64,000 nt of DNA from Pollenia angustigena (GCA_930367215.1 OV884060.1:205223253-205287252), one strand, 5' to 3'. Shown: positions 43,083 to 54,510, counted from the stretch's first letter. Translations and numbers: made by a program. The notes: a model not told the origin generated them from the letters alone.

Positions 43083-44091
43083 CATATCTACTACAAAGAA
43101 TTAAGTTCAATGTTCTAAATAGTCTGAAGACTTTTTATGGCTGAAGCTCAAAGATACTAATAACAAAACTTTTAGCGATTTTTCCAACTATCTAGTTCAT
43201 CTGGCAACTTTTTGCACAAGCTACCAACACATACGGTATCTTTTTTATTAAAAAAAAAAACATTGCAAGTCACACTTGCTTATTTTTTATTTGTTTTAAC
43301 TTTCAAAATTGTCTTACCTGTATTCTCGTTTGCTTTTCTCAGTGCTCTTAAATACCCCCGCTAAGAGTCTAATGTAAACAAATATCTACTCTTTTGTCAT
43401 TTTCCATTGGGTTTTTTTTAACTTTATTATTTAATTACACTGCGTGGTTTTTTTTCGTTGTTATCGGGCTTAGAATAACAACAGGTAAGAAGAAAACATA
43501 GTTAGCAGTGTTACCATATTGTGGGAATTTTGTGGGAAAATTAGCAAGTGATTTCAGATTTAGAGGATTAAGTTAAATGTGCCATGTGTAGAAGTAAAGT
43601 ATTTTTCAAAAAGGATTAGGCACAAATACTTGAATGGTTAAATTCGGCAGGAGATTTGATAATTTTAACTAATCCACGAAGTTACGCTGGATTTTATTTA
43701 GAAGCACATTTAACGGGGGGTTTTTTTTTAACACGGTAACACTTTATAAAGTACATACTAAGTTTAAAAAAATAAAATGAGATAAGAAATATAGTTTTGT
43801 TGTTTCTTTGTTTTTCTCTAATGTGCAATCAATTAACAAACATTTTGTTTTTGTGTTTTTTTCTTCATTTCTTTCGTAATTATTGCAAATTGATTTCGTT
43901 TAATACAATAACAAAAACATTTTTGTTGCAGAAAATTTAATTAAATCGCAACATTGAAAACAAAGCAATTATGCGAGTGTAACAATAATAAAATCAAATA
44001 AACAAATAACAAAAATTACACTTTGCTACAAAAATAATAAATTAGTAAATTTTCAAAAAAAAAAAAAAAAAACAAAGACTTAACATATATA
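43083..44091. other. AT-rich DNA; possible short element at 43508
   Basis: CAGTGTTACCATATTG (43508) and ACGGTAACACT (43733) form short inverted ends around about 236 bp. AACAACAG|GTAAGAAG at 43485-43486 is donor-like but has no supporting exon. No gene. Confidence 0.4.
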
Positions 44092-44797
44092 ATTATACCC
44101 ACACCACAATAGTGGAGAGGGTATTATGCATTTGTGCTGATGTGTGTAACGCCTTAAAATATTGGTCCTATACCCACCTTAAAGTGTACCGATCGTCTTA
44201 GAATCACTTTCTGAGTCGAACTAGCGATGTCCGTCCGGCTGGCTGGCTGTCCATGTAACCTTGTGCGCAAAGTACAGGTCGCAATTTTGGAGATAATTTG
44301 ATGAAATTTGGGTCATAGGTTTTTATTGGCACAAGGACCAAGCCTATTGAAAATGGGCCGAATCGTAGGACCACGAGGGAAGATAGGGGGAAATTTTTTC
44401 CTCTCAGAAACTATTAAACCGATTTCAATGAAATTTAAAACATAGATAGAACCATATCTATATGGACACAAAATATATGCATTTTTTAAAAAATAGGACC
44501 ACGAGGGGAGATAGGGGCAATTTCTGCCTCTCAAACCGTTTTTAATGAAATTTAAAACATAGATAGATCCATATCTATATGGACACATTAGCTATACAGT
44601 TTTTTAAAAATAGGACCACAACGGGAGGTAGGGGGCAATTTCTGCCTCTCACAAACTTTCAAACCGATTTTCATGAAGTTTATAAACTTAGATAAATCTA
44701 TATTTATATGGACACATAAGCATGATGTGTTTTTAAATACTGTGGTGTAGGGTATCATATGGTCGGGCTTGACCGACTATACTTTCTTACTTGTTTT
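44092..44797 (-). repeat. Long dispersed repeat R2, copy B
   Basis: Inverse orientation to copy A and longer: three ~120-bp units (GGACCACGAGG...ATATGGACACA) at about 44370, 44493 and 44610. Ends: CCACAATAGTGG hairpin and GTCGGGCTTGACCGAC hairpin. Confidence 0.85.
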
Positions 44798-46296
44798 GAT
44801 TACTTTTTAATTTAAAATAAGTGCATTGCCAGAACGCAAAATAAGTTGAATTTGGATTGAATATAATTCACTTTTACTTAACAAAATTTCATCGGTAACA
44901 AGTTCTTTATAATGTATTTATGCAGGCAAAAATTAATCAACATATTCGGCATTATTACGAGAGTGGTCGTTTCAAATTTTCGATTGAAATTTACGACAAT
45001 GAAAAATTCAAAGCAAACGACACTGATAAAAAGGCCAATTTTTAATTTTAGGACTGAATTTTTCATCGAATTATAATGAAATAATCGATTATTATTATAT
45101 TTTCTCTGTGAAACTTTTTTAACTCTTTCAGGCATGGTGGAATAAGCAGGTGGCATCGTTACGGCAATAAATACAACATAACAATAAAAATGGAAATTAT
45201 ATCACCGTTTACGTCAAAAAATACTTTAAACTAAAATCAAAGCGTGCCGCTTAACGTGATGAAATAAATACATTTTTAGCCAATTTTTATTTAATTATGG
45301 TCAATATCTTATTTATTTTAATTTAAAATTATTAAAAACTTTAATACAATACAATAATCACAGCACAAAACGTGGAATTTTTGTAAACATAAACAAAACT
45401 TTGACATAAACCTAGACAAACAATGCAAGAGCAAAAAATCGTCATCTGGCGTAGTGCTGCCACCTGTTTATTTCACCATGCTTTCAGGCATACTTTTATA
45501 TATTTTACATGTTTAATTTGTTTGGATTAGTGCTGGGAAACTATCGATAGTCTTAAAATATCGAAAATTCGATGTCGATACTATTATTTAAAACACAGCT
45601 ATGAAAACATGTAACAGCAGCTATAATCACAGTTTTTCGCCGCAAGTTTACTCGCTTAAAATTCGCGCTGAATAACAATACTGTATACAAACAAGAAGTT
45701 ATGGCTCAGCTGTGCTTCTTTATACTGCTTATTAAAAGCCCTTTTGTCAAAATTTGTATATGTTTACATAGGGACTAAAATGTCAAATGTTTTTGTAATC
45801 TTGTAAAAAAAAAAATTCAAATGCAATTGCGAGCATAAGGCAATACAATGAACGAGCATTAAGCCCTTACGACACTACATTTTTAATGCATTGTTCTAGT
45901 TTTGGTGAACAGTGCAAATATAAAGTAATAGAACAGTTTAGCAAGTGCGAAAGGTTTAACTGTCAAAAATTTTACTAAAGTTATCGATAAAAAATCAAGT
46001 TATGTTAAAAAAAATGTAAAATAATTCTTTAAATTGACATTTCAAACGTATACCCTTTGTACACTTGCATACATTTCGGAGGAACGCATGGAAGATGTTG
46101 AAAATGTGAAATACGCGTTCACACTTGAAACATCTAACATCTACTATCAATAAAAAATTTCACCATTTCTGAAAAAAAAACTTTTTTTTTTTTAAATACT
46201 TTTTTTCTACAAAAGTGCCAACATTTTAAAAGATAACACCAAAATGTATTCCTAATTCATTTCGTTTCATAATTTTAGCAAAATTAAGCAAACTAA
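44798..46296. other. Unassigned AT-rich DNA
   Basis: 45530-45590 has GGGAAACTATCGATAGTC and an ATCGAAAATTCGAT palindrome. No coding. Confidence 0.5.
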
Positions 46297-47180
46297 AGCT
46301 AAGATCCCACTATCGGCGCAATGTGCCAATTTTTGTCTTATTTCATGTGCCGATAGTGTGAACGGTCAATATTTTTTAATTTGCGACAATCTGTGCCGAA
46401 ATTGTGCTGACTGTGGACAATCAAAATTAACCTTGATGCGCCGATAATGTGAACACTCTTTTGCACAATGTGGAGCAATCAAATTGTTTAATATGTACCG
46501 ATTTTTATCGGCCACTTGTGTGCTGATCACAGTCGCCAATCAGCGCCGATACAAGGGATGGCAAAACGAATTTTTTTAAAGTGCACCAACTGGCTACTAA
46601 AATTTTACTTTTTTGAGCTTAATTGTGCCAAAATTACATTTGTTTTATCTATTATTTATGTATTAAAAAGTTAAATAGTACATTTGTATTATTAAATGAA
46701 AGAAAACAATTGGCTTTAACGAAAACATTGCTGTTGTATCGATGTTGCCATCCCTGCTTTGTAAACATCTGTTTACAGAACAACAATTACAAAAAAAAAC
46801 AAGTGCAGTAAGTTTGAATAAAATTGAATACATTTTTAATTTTATATTAATATATTATTTAAAATTGCTAGGAAACTAATAAAGGAATATTCAAACGGAG
46901 AATTTTGCGAATTTTTAAAGTAAAATTATGTCGCCAACAAACAAATAAACCAAAACATATGATTAAATTGGCCCAAATAACACGATAGTGTGACCGCATT
47001 GTACCGATTATTGTCGCAATTGAGTTTTGGCCGATATGAACCGAAAAAAATTCTCACAATGTGCGACGATAATGGGACCACCCAAGAATAAATTGTGCAA
47101 TGTTTTTTAATGTGCGCCGATACAGCACAATAAAAATCGTCACAGATTGTGCTATTTGAGCCGATAGTGGGATCTTAGCT
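46297..47180. mobile_element. 884-bp MITE 'AGCTAAGATCCCACTATCGG' with TAA flanks
   Basis: AGCTAAGATCCCACTATCGG is inverted at CCGATAGTGGGATCTTAGCT; TAA at 46294-46296 and 47181-47183. The word GTGCCGATA/ATTGTGC recurs about ten times. A segment from 46553 to 46756 with AGGGATGGCAA / TTGCCATCCCTG ends may be a nested hAT-type MITE. Confidence 0.85.
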
Positions 47181-47690
47181 TAAGGCTTGCAAAAAAGGAA
47201 AAACTTGAGAAATGGTAGCGCTGCTTTCAAAGCAACTTCCATTTTGTCAGTGATGCCACAATAATAACAGAATTTATTGTCACTTTTCCAGTGATGACAC
47301 TAAAAGAATCTAAAAATGTAAAAGGGAACAAAATGAGATAGTAACATTCTGTAAAGACGTTGAAAAATTTTGATTTTTAGCCCTATGTATTTCTTATGGA
47401 AAAATTCCAACATCTTCGCAAATTAATGTTAAATGTTAAAAGGCTATTAAAATATTAAAAGTGTTGCTGAATCAGCGGTTTATAGGCAAATTCAGCGATT
47501 TACCGCTTTTTGTTTTTAGGTTTTTCATAAACAAAAAGTTGGCAACATTCAATAAAATTAACAGAACAGGGATGGCTAAGTTGTTTAAATTGTACATTTT
47601 AGTTGATACATACTTTTTTAACTAAGATTTATAATTATAATACCTTTTTGTGGTGTTTTAAGAACATAAATAAAATTAATTTCAACTAAA

Positions 47691-48744
47691 ACAAGTTAGA
47701 GTGCTTTATTCGGCTGTGCCGAATCTTTCATACCCTCCACCGACAGTTCAAATTTTTGAGGAGTAATATCTGTATGCTGTTATTATTATCTTAAACTGTG
47801 ACGATTTGCTATTAATTATGGTTTTAGGCGACTAAACTGTTTTCAGGTAGTAGGATTTATATGGGGCCTAGGGTAAATTATGGACCGATCATCACGAAAT
47901 TTCACAGCGTCATTTCTAGTCCGTTAAAACTGTGACGTACTAATTTCTGTTATGATAGCATTATTAATTATGGTTTTAGGTGTACTAAACTATTTTCCGG
48001 GAGTAAGGTTTCTATGGGGCCTAGGGTAAATTATGTACCGATCTTCACGAAATTCCACAGTATCATTTATAGTCCTATAAAACTGTGACGAGCCAAAATT
48101 TTTTATGATTGCATTATTTTTTACGGCTTTAGGCGTACTAAACTGTTTTCCGGTAGTAGGGTTTATATGGGGCCTAAGGTAAATTATGGACCGATCGTCA
48201 CGAAATTTCACAGTGTTATTTCTGGTCCTAAAAAACTGTGACGTACCAAATTTTGTTACGCTAGCGTTATTTTTTAGGGTAAATTATGGACGGATCTTCA
48301 CGAAATTTAACAGCGCGATTTCCAGTCAAATAAAACAAATTTTTGCAAAATCTTATCTCATTCCGTGCCTTGTGCCAGCATTTATGTTATTTTTTGTAAC
48401 AAAATTATCAATTTTTTAGGTGGTGGTTCCACATTTTGATTCATAGCTCTGGTCCTACTGAACCGATTTTGCTGGATTTCAACCCCAAACTGCTTAGGAT
48501 AACTACAAGCAATTTGGCACCAAGTTTGTTCATTTCTTTTGAGTTGTTCGAAAGTGAGCGTGTTTTCAACATACGTACAGACGGACAGACAGACGGACAT
48601 GGCTTAATCGACTTAGAATTACTCAAGGACCTAGAATATATATATACATTATGGGGTCTGAGATGAATATTAAAAAAGTTTCACACGGAATGACAAACTT
48701 AATATACCCTCTTCACAACTAATTGTGGTGGAGGGTATAAAAAT
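47691..48744 (+). repeat. Long dispersed repeat R1
   Basis: From ACAAGTTAGAGTGCTTTATT, with a CGGCTGTGCCG hairpin, to a GTGGTGGAGGGTATAAAAAT end. Contains four tandem units (next entry) and a tail with GTTCGAAAGTGAGCG and GGACAGACAGACGGACATGG. Fragments lie inverted at 33185-33262 and 35430-35720. Start and end resemble R2. Confidence 0.8.
47797..48343. repeat. ~153-bp tandem repeat, four units, within R1
   Basis: TGTGACG marks units at 47797, 47931, 48084 and 48237 (spacing 134, 153, 153). Each has GGTTTTAGGCGTACTAAACTG, ATGGGGCCTAGGGTAAATTATG and CGATCTTCACGAAATTCCAC. Confidence 0.9.
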
Positions 48745-48947
48745 CTTTTAGTACAATTAGGTACAATTTTTAAAGGTTGTTGGTACAATTTTAAAAAACC
48801 TCAACTCCATCCCTGAAACAAAACCATAACAAAAGAAAAAAAACTAAAAAACTCTGTTTACATTTTTTATAGTTTGTTCTTTCTAGCATTTACTGTTTCT
48901 TTCTATCAATTCTGTATCAATTAATGAATAAAAAATGTAGTGTCATA

Positions 48948-49275
48948 ACCCAGCAAATAAAATTGGACCACCTGATCCATTTTGATAAAATGGACTACGC
49001 CATGGACTGGTCCGATGTAATGCAAGCGTGGACCATGTCATTGTTAAAAAGCGTTTGTAGTGAGACGACATGTCTTCGTTTTTTAACGACGTGCTTTCGT
49101 TTTTAAACGACTACAAAACTAGTCCTCTTATGTATACCATGGAATAGTTTTAAAACTACTCCTTAGTAGTCCAAAGGTGGGTTACATGGTCCTCTCCTAG
49201 GACATCGTAATGTTAAATAGACCATGTTTTTTCCATACGTTTGGGTTACTTTTGGACTAGTCCTGGTTCTTTCAG
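48948..49275. mobile_element. CCCTGCAAATAATA MITE family, copy 1 (right end lost)
   Basis: ACCCAGCAAATAAAATTGG ... GTAGTGAGACGACATGTC ... TCCTCTCCTAGGACATCG is the inverse of 61530-61852. Beyond about 49270 the match to the other copy ends. Confidence 0.85.
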
Positions 49276-49450
49276 AAAAGTGCTTTTCATCTGCGGTTGA
49301 AATATTAAATAACAGGGAAAAAATGCCTTAAACCAAATATGGTGGACATGCTTGTATCCATGCACTAGTTCGAATGCATAGAGGCACTCCACAGGTCCTG
49401 CATTACCATACATTACGCACTTAAGATAAGCAAACAACCTATGGCTTTTA

Positions 49451-49656
49451 TTTTTACTTGGGGAAATTCCGGTTTAAAAAAAAGTTTACAGATTTTCAAA
49501 ATTATATAAATGGCAAACCAACGCAATCTAGCGCCAAAATTTCTCATAAATGTTTTTACTTGGGGAAATTCCGGTTTAAAAAAAAGTTAACACATTTTCA
49601 AAATTATATAATTGGCAAGCCAACGCAATCTAGCGCCAAAATTTCGCATAAATCTC
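49451..49656. repeat. 102-bp direct repeat, two units
   Basis: TTTTTACTTGGGGAAATTCC begins units at 49451 and 49553; both end with GCCAAAATTTC(T/G)CATAAAT. Because 102 is a multiple of three, a frame of repeated residues (GKFRFKKK..) runs through both; this is a consequence of the duplication. Confidence 0.9.
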
Positions 49657-50126
49657 ATCGACGATCTTAAAAAATGTAATTGTTAAGCTTTTAAAAAGGT
49701 GGTTAGAAAATAACATCGGGTCCTTGAGTAATTTTAAGTCGATTTACCCATGTACGTCCGTCTGTCTGTTTATGTTTTTAATTTTCCTTTATTTTTTATT
49801 TCTTATGAAAAAAAACTTAATCGCTTTCTATTTTATATAAAATTGGAAGGCTGATTTTTAAAAAAAATTAAAGTAGATTGTTTTCTAAAAAGCGTTTTTA
49901 ATAGGAAATTGAGATAAAACTATAAAATATTTATTCTTTTGTTAAAGAGGAATATTAAGTAAAAAATGTATAATATTTCGACTAACTTTCGCTTTACAAC
50001 CTACTTAGATAAAGACGCTTAATTTCGACATTGTTAAAACCTCGATGTCAATGAAATTCGTGATTCAAACGAATTCGTCTAAACTTTTTGCAAAAAATAA
50101 AAAGTTTTTTGGTATCAGTCCCATTT

Positions 50127-50291
50127 AAGGCCGTTATACATTATCCCACAAAGTCTTGAGTATTTTTCGAAAATGCTTCAATGATCTAATTTATGTTTGC
50201 ACGTTTTCAAAAAACAATAACAACTTAATATAAAAGGGTTGCATTTTCCTCAAAGTACGTAAGACATGTGTGACAGTGTAAAACAGCCTTT
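50127..50291. mobile_element. Short MITE related to GGCTAGATTACACTAT
   Basis: AAGGCCGTTATACATTATCCC and inverted GTGACAGTGTAAAACAGCCTT; TACGTAAGACATGTGTGACAGTG parallels the 26650-26682 end of the element at 22480-26682. Confidence 0.65.
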
Positions 50292-50625
50292 ATCAAGTAT
50301 TTATAACTTTGTAATACAGTGTAGTTGATCTTCAAGTCCATATCTCTATTTTCCTTCTTAACGTTGTCACAGTCATTACTGTCATCATCATGGAATGAAA
50401 TCATTTGAATATAATGATTAAATTTGTTGAAGTTTTTTTTTTTAACTTAAAAACACTTTAATGTTTTTTTGTTATTTTTATTTTATTTCCATTTTTTTCT
50501 TAATTTTGCTTTGTTTTCTTTTGTTTACTTTGTCTTTTTTATTGGCTTTTATTCATTCTTTTAAATTGTTTTTGTTTTTCACATTATATGTCAATCTTTT
50601 AATTGTTTTTACTTTTAAAATCCAG
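50292..50625. other. T-rich DNA leading to a splice-acceptor-like site
   Basis: Very pyrimidine-rich from 50461 on, ending TTTTAAAATCCAG at 50625. No gene by itself; the frame across it is Phe/Leu-rich because of poly-T. Confidence 0.5.
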
Positions 50626-50769
50626 AGACAAGTACCCCATGGTTCAATAACAATGGCAAAGTTGACGAATAACAATAACAGCAATCAGCATCACTATTCG
50701 AAGTTGTTGTAAAGGAAAAAAAGTGCTATCGAATTGTTTCATAAACAAAAACAACGAATAAAAAATATC
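50626..50769 (+). other. Possible 144-nt exon with Asn/Gln-rich frame
   Basis: A long polypyrimidine tract and CCAG acceptor precede AGACAAGTACCCCATGG; the segment ends ATATC|GTAAGTGAATC, a consensus donor at 50770. In phase 0 it reads RQVPHGSITMAKLTNNNNSN, then QHHYSKLL and TAA at 50710; from its own ATG the frame is 19 codons. AACAATAACAGCAATCAGCATC is typical of fly UTRs, so a UTR exon or a short upstream frame is as likely as a 3' coding end. Function unknown. Confidence 0.3.
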
Positions 50770-51599
50770 GTAAGTGAATCATTATTTTCGTAAAATTTCC
50801 TCAGTATCGAATTTTTATAGTGTGGAAAAGAAGCGTGTTTTCCTATATGGTGGTGGAAAGAAATAAAACGATTCGATATTTTTTTTTTTTTTTTTTAAAT
50901 AAATGTAGGGAAAATATAAAAGACCACGAGTTTTTTGCTGTATTTTTCAAATAAAAGTTATTTTATTATAATTATTTAATTCAAAATTCAGTTAAATTAG
51001 ATTTTTTATTCAACTCAAAATTCAATTAAGATTCAATTTAGTATGGATTTATATGTTAGAAGTTGGAAGGTTCGTTAGGTAGTTTTCTACGATGTCCGTC
51101 CGAATTAAATTTTCAACAACTTTAGTTTTTTTAGTTTATCACCAAGCAAAAAACCAACTATAGCTTCTTGAAAGACTTTAGCAACTTGAATCATCGACTT
51201 TGCTTTTCAACTGTCTTATGCCCAATTTTCAGGATAGTATTTAAATCTATATTAAGTTAATTTTCATAACAAACTTAAATCGTATTTTAATACAGATTGG
51301 TTTTTTGAGTTTTATTTGAAAAGCCTTATTTAATTAAGATAAAAGTATGGTAGCATTTCTAAATACAAAAAAAAAAAAATATATATATAAAAAAGTGTAT
51401 TTATTTACAAGGTGGTCTGAAAAAACAGCTGACTGTTAATGCTTCGGTGACTTAGTTTCACTTAAGTTTTTAGTGAAGAAGAGAATTTTGTATTTAAAAC
51501 GATTTTAAAAATAAATGTGTTTTAATATCAATCCTGAAAATTGGCAATTATAATTCTTTTCTTTTCATTTATATTGTTTTGTCTGTCCGTTTATCCGAA
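50770..51599. other. AT-rich DNA without gene
   Basis: Homopolymers only. Confidence 0.6.
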
Positions 51600-51915
51600 T
51601 TAAATTATGGCACTCTTGCTAAAAATGAATTTATTGGCAACACTTGCATCATCTCCTAATTGGTCGGTCGCAATGATTTCCTCTCCTTTATAAGAACAAA
51701 CACTGCTTCGCTTACTTTGGCTTCTCTGCAACGTTGGCCTTCGGCCGGGCTCAAGGTCACATTAAGAAGCTATAATTGGCCAAGCCGGTGTTTTTCTACC
51801 ATAGAGGAGAAAATCATTGCGCCAGGCCGAAGACTGACTGACTATGCAGGGAAGCTTAAGTTAGCGAAGCCAGTTTTTGTTACACCATAGAGGAGAAAGC
51901 CCAGACGAAGGCCTG
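51600..51915. repeat. GGCCGAAGGCC module locus 3
   Basis: 51620-51660 matches the interior of the 35019-35286 MITE, inverted. 51700-51750 is a module in inverted orientation (GCTTCGCTTACTTTGGCTTC, GGCCTTCGGCCGGGC) and 51775-51910 has one and a half modules in direct orientation (AAGCCGGTGTTTTTCTACC, GCCAGGCCGAAGAC, TTAGCGAAGCCAG). Confidence 0.7.
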
Positions 51916-52126
51916 CGCAAGGGGTGTTTTACTAGATCTTACAGCCGTTATTTTTTTCACTCTCTCATTGAAGAATTTGTCAAAATTCACAACATTGATT
52001 TGGCGGTTTTGCTTAGGGCAATTTTGCTGGCATACTAGTCTTATATCGGATAATTTTTTAGCTATTACCTTTTTGGCAACACTGGTTTAAACAGCTGATG
52101 CACGTTTCGTGTTTTGTTTCACTGTC

Positions 52127-52731
52127 CATGGTTGTCAGATTTTTTTGAGCTCCATCGCCAAACCGGATGTCAGAAATCGCCAAAAATAGCCAAACGTCGA
52201 TTTTGTTCAGTTTTTGTAAAATTTTCTTTTTTTTTAAATTAAATTTTGCATACAAAAAACGCTAGTATAATTTTTCAGTCAAAAATCGCCAAAAACTGAG
52301 AAAAAAATACAAAAAAGTCGCCGAAGTAAATTTTGTTTTGTTTCTGTAATTTTTTTTGAATAACATAAAATGGAGATCATATATGAATTCAGTTAAAAAC
52401 TTAAATGAAGTACACAAGTCTATAAGATCGTACACTTACTGAAGTTTTGACCTACATACTATTAGAATTACATACATACTATTAGAATTAAATAGTTACT
52501 GAATATAAAATTTACTTAATATGTTTTTTTATATTAGTAATGATAACAAAAAATGACAAGTTGTTAAACAAAATCGCCGAAATAATATAAATGGTAAAAT
52601 TAGCCAAGTTAATCGCCAGTTATATCAAAAATCGCCATAAAAGTCGCCAGTTGCCAAATGGGAAATCCCATCGCCATACACGTTTCAAATTCGCCACGTT
52701 TGGCGAGAAATCGCCATATCTGACAGCCCTG
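52127..52731. mobile_element. hAT MITE with TCGCCA words, copy 1
   Basis: CATGGTTGTCAGATTTTTTT and inverted ATATCTGACAGCCCTG mark the ends. TCACTGTC is duplicated exactly (52119-52126, 52732-52739), the 8-bp hAT signature. TCGCCA/TGGCGA occurs more than fifteen times, towards both ends. Inserted upstream of the third mariner's start codon. Confidence 0.92.
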
Positions 52732-52770
52732 TCACTGTCAAGCATCTTCAGTTTGGTCTATAATTTAACC

Positions 52771-53432
52771 ATGAATCGTCTTACAAACGAACAACGCTTG
52801 CAAATTATTGAATTTTATTATCAAAATGCGTGCTCTGTTAAGAAAGTTCATCGCGCGCTTCTTGTGTTCAGCAACGAAGCTCATTTTTGGCTTAATGGGT
52901 ACATTAATAACCAGAATTGTCGATTTTGGAGTGAAGATCACCCAGAAGCATTGCAAGAGCTACCAATGCATCCAGAAAACAGTCACAGTTTGGTTCGGTT
53001 TATGGGCTGGTGGCATCATTGGACCGTACTTCTTCAAAGCTGATGCGAATCATAACGTATGTAACTGTGAATGGTGAGCGCTACCGTGAGATGATATCCA
53101 ACTTTTTTTTGCCCAAAATGCAAGAGCTTGACTTGCATGACATGTGGTTTCAACAAGACGGTGCCAAATGCCACACATCACGCTTTACAATGGACTTATT
53201 GAGAGGCGAGTTCGGTGAACATTTTATTTCATGTTCGAGACCGGTCAATTGGCCGCCTAGATCGTGCGATTTAACATCTTTAGACTATTTTTTATGGGGC
53301 TATGTTACAACTCTTGTCTATACACACATGCCCGCTTCAATTGACGCATTGGAAGACAACATTGAACATTTATTCATGAGATACCGGCCGGAATGTTGGA
53401 AAGAGTATGCCAAAATTGGACTTAGCGGATGA
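52771..53432 (+). pseudogene. DD41D mariner transposase, dead copy 3
   Basis: MNRLTNEQRLQIIEFYYQNA is the usual N-terminus. A deletion of about 110 residues joins HRAL to VFSNEAHFWLNGYINNQNC. Then, after a frameshift near 52970, VTVWFGLWAGGIIGPYFF, another shift, YVTVNGERYREMISNFF, DMWFQQDGAKCHT, VNWPPRSCDLTSLDYFLWGY. Spacing from QQD to SLD is 41 residues (DD41D). The first catalytic Asp is changed (FSNEAHF instead of FSDEAHF). The protein once catalysed cut-and-paste transposition; this copy cannot. Different subfamily from the copies at 21 and 37.5 kb. Confidence 0.92.
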
Positions 53433-53953
53433 ACCAATTGAGGCACAGTCACGGTCAACATTTACATGAAATAATCTTCAAACCGTACTATCGATTCAAA
53501 TAAAGATTTCATGCATTTTTCTGAATTTTATGTGTTTTTTTTAACTTTCCTATAGCTCTTAAAAAATCAACTATTAGTTCCTTCCTTATTGGTCTCATAC
53601 AGGCTGAACTCTCAAAAATCGCTTTATAATTAAAATTACATCATAAATTAGATTAGAGTGTTTAAAATGAAACCTCGCTTTAAGTTTCGCTAAGATAGGT
53701 CAAAAATTGGCTATAGATTCTATCCTTGTCTATCTATGTAAGTATACTTTCAAGCGAAGTGAAGCGTATTGCAAGATTTAACTTGTCTGATCATGCTTTA
53801 GTCCAACGTTATTCCACGTTTAAAAACCATTAACTTTGTATCATTTTGTAAGTAACTTACAACGTTCTTTTACTAGTTGACTCTTTGTATGTCGAAGGCG
53901 TTAAGGTGCATAATTTAAGGTGACTTGAGGCTTAAACAGTGTAAGAGAGAGTA

Positions 53954-54510
53954 ATGTTAACGGTTATCTCCAAAAAAAAACAGTTTTTGCAAAAAGTGGC
54001 TGTGCTTCGATTGATAACAGTAAAATCGGGAATGTACAAAAATACGAGTGAAGTCGAAGGCAATGTAATGAGCCCAATAAATAAACCCAAAGCTTTGGAT
54101 AGAAAACTAAGAATCTTCAACTCTAATGGAAAATTGGTTGTGAACGACTCATGCGAGACTTGAAAGAGTTTAAGAAACATCGACAAACATTTAAAGACAT
54201 TCGCAAACAAAAACCTCAGAAATATGCTGGGTGTACGAGGTCCAAATAGAATCAGTAATGCAGACTTATAGCTAAGAACCAATTTAAAACCAGTGCCAAA
54301 TGATATAAAACTTTGAAAACGGCTGGAGATTGGCCATATACTTAAAGACCTAGCGAAAAAACCCTCCAGGTAGTCGACGCCCCGGTGCACCCTTGAAAAC
54401 GTTACGAAGAACTATTGATGAAATGTTGCGTGCCGCAAATTGTAGTAATAATGAGATTAAGACCCCTTGCTCCAATAGGAGCGAAGGAGGACACAGTATG
54501 AAGAACGAGT
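53954..54510 (+). pseudogene. LINE ORF2 C-terminal remnant, copy 1
   Basis: Frame from 53954: PKALDRKLRIFNSNGKLVV, then SCET(stop)KSLRNIDKHLKTF, LRNMLGVRGPNRISNADL(stop)L, IGHILKDLAKKPSR. The stops replace Trp in the usual SETWKSL, DLW and KLWK-like positions (TGG to TGA or TAG). After a frameshift near 54365: PGSRRPGAPLKTLRRTIDEM and LRAANCSNNEIK. These follow the order KLRIFNSNVK..SETW..LR.ILG..W..ISN..LW..RKWRWIGHTLRK..GRP..TWRRT of the region after reverse transcriptase in many invertebrate LINEs. 5' truncated and dead. Confidence 0.85.

Larger units (their letters stand above)
47567..48815. mobile_element. Probable hAT-type MITE interrupted by repeat R1
   Basis: CAGGGATGGCTAAGTTGTTT and inverted CTCAACTCCATCCCTG mark the ends; CAGGG(A/T)TGG ends fit hAT. 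A target duplication is not clear (TAACAGAA vs AAACAAAA). Without R1 it would be about 195 bp. Confidence 0.55.

Noticed and set aside
44313..44588. Frame with repeated PYRYGSIYVLNFI, also at 63656-63871
   Set aside because: Comes from the ~120-bp tandem units of dispersed repeat R2; the residue repeat follows from DNA repeats.
50461..50712. Membrane-protein-like frame (FFCYFYFISIFFLILLCFLL)
   Set aside because: No true ATG-based support upstream of the splice-acceptor-like site; it is a poly-pyrimidine tract. Only the part after 50625 is kept as a possible exon.
51660..51890. 76-codon plus frame with Arg/Ser-rich sequence
   Set aside because: It translates the GGCCGAAGGCC module copies; other copies of the module do not keep the frame.
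53932..54390. 152-codon minus-strand frame, the longest in the window
   Set aside because: It is the shadow of the plus-strand LINE remnant, where LRNMLGVRGPNRISN and other family words are in frame.
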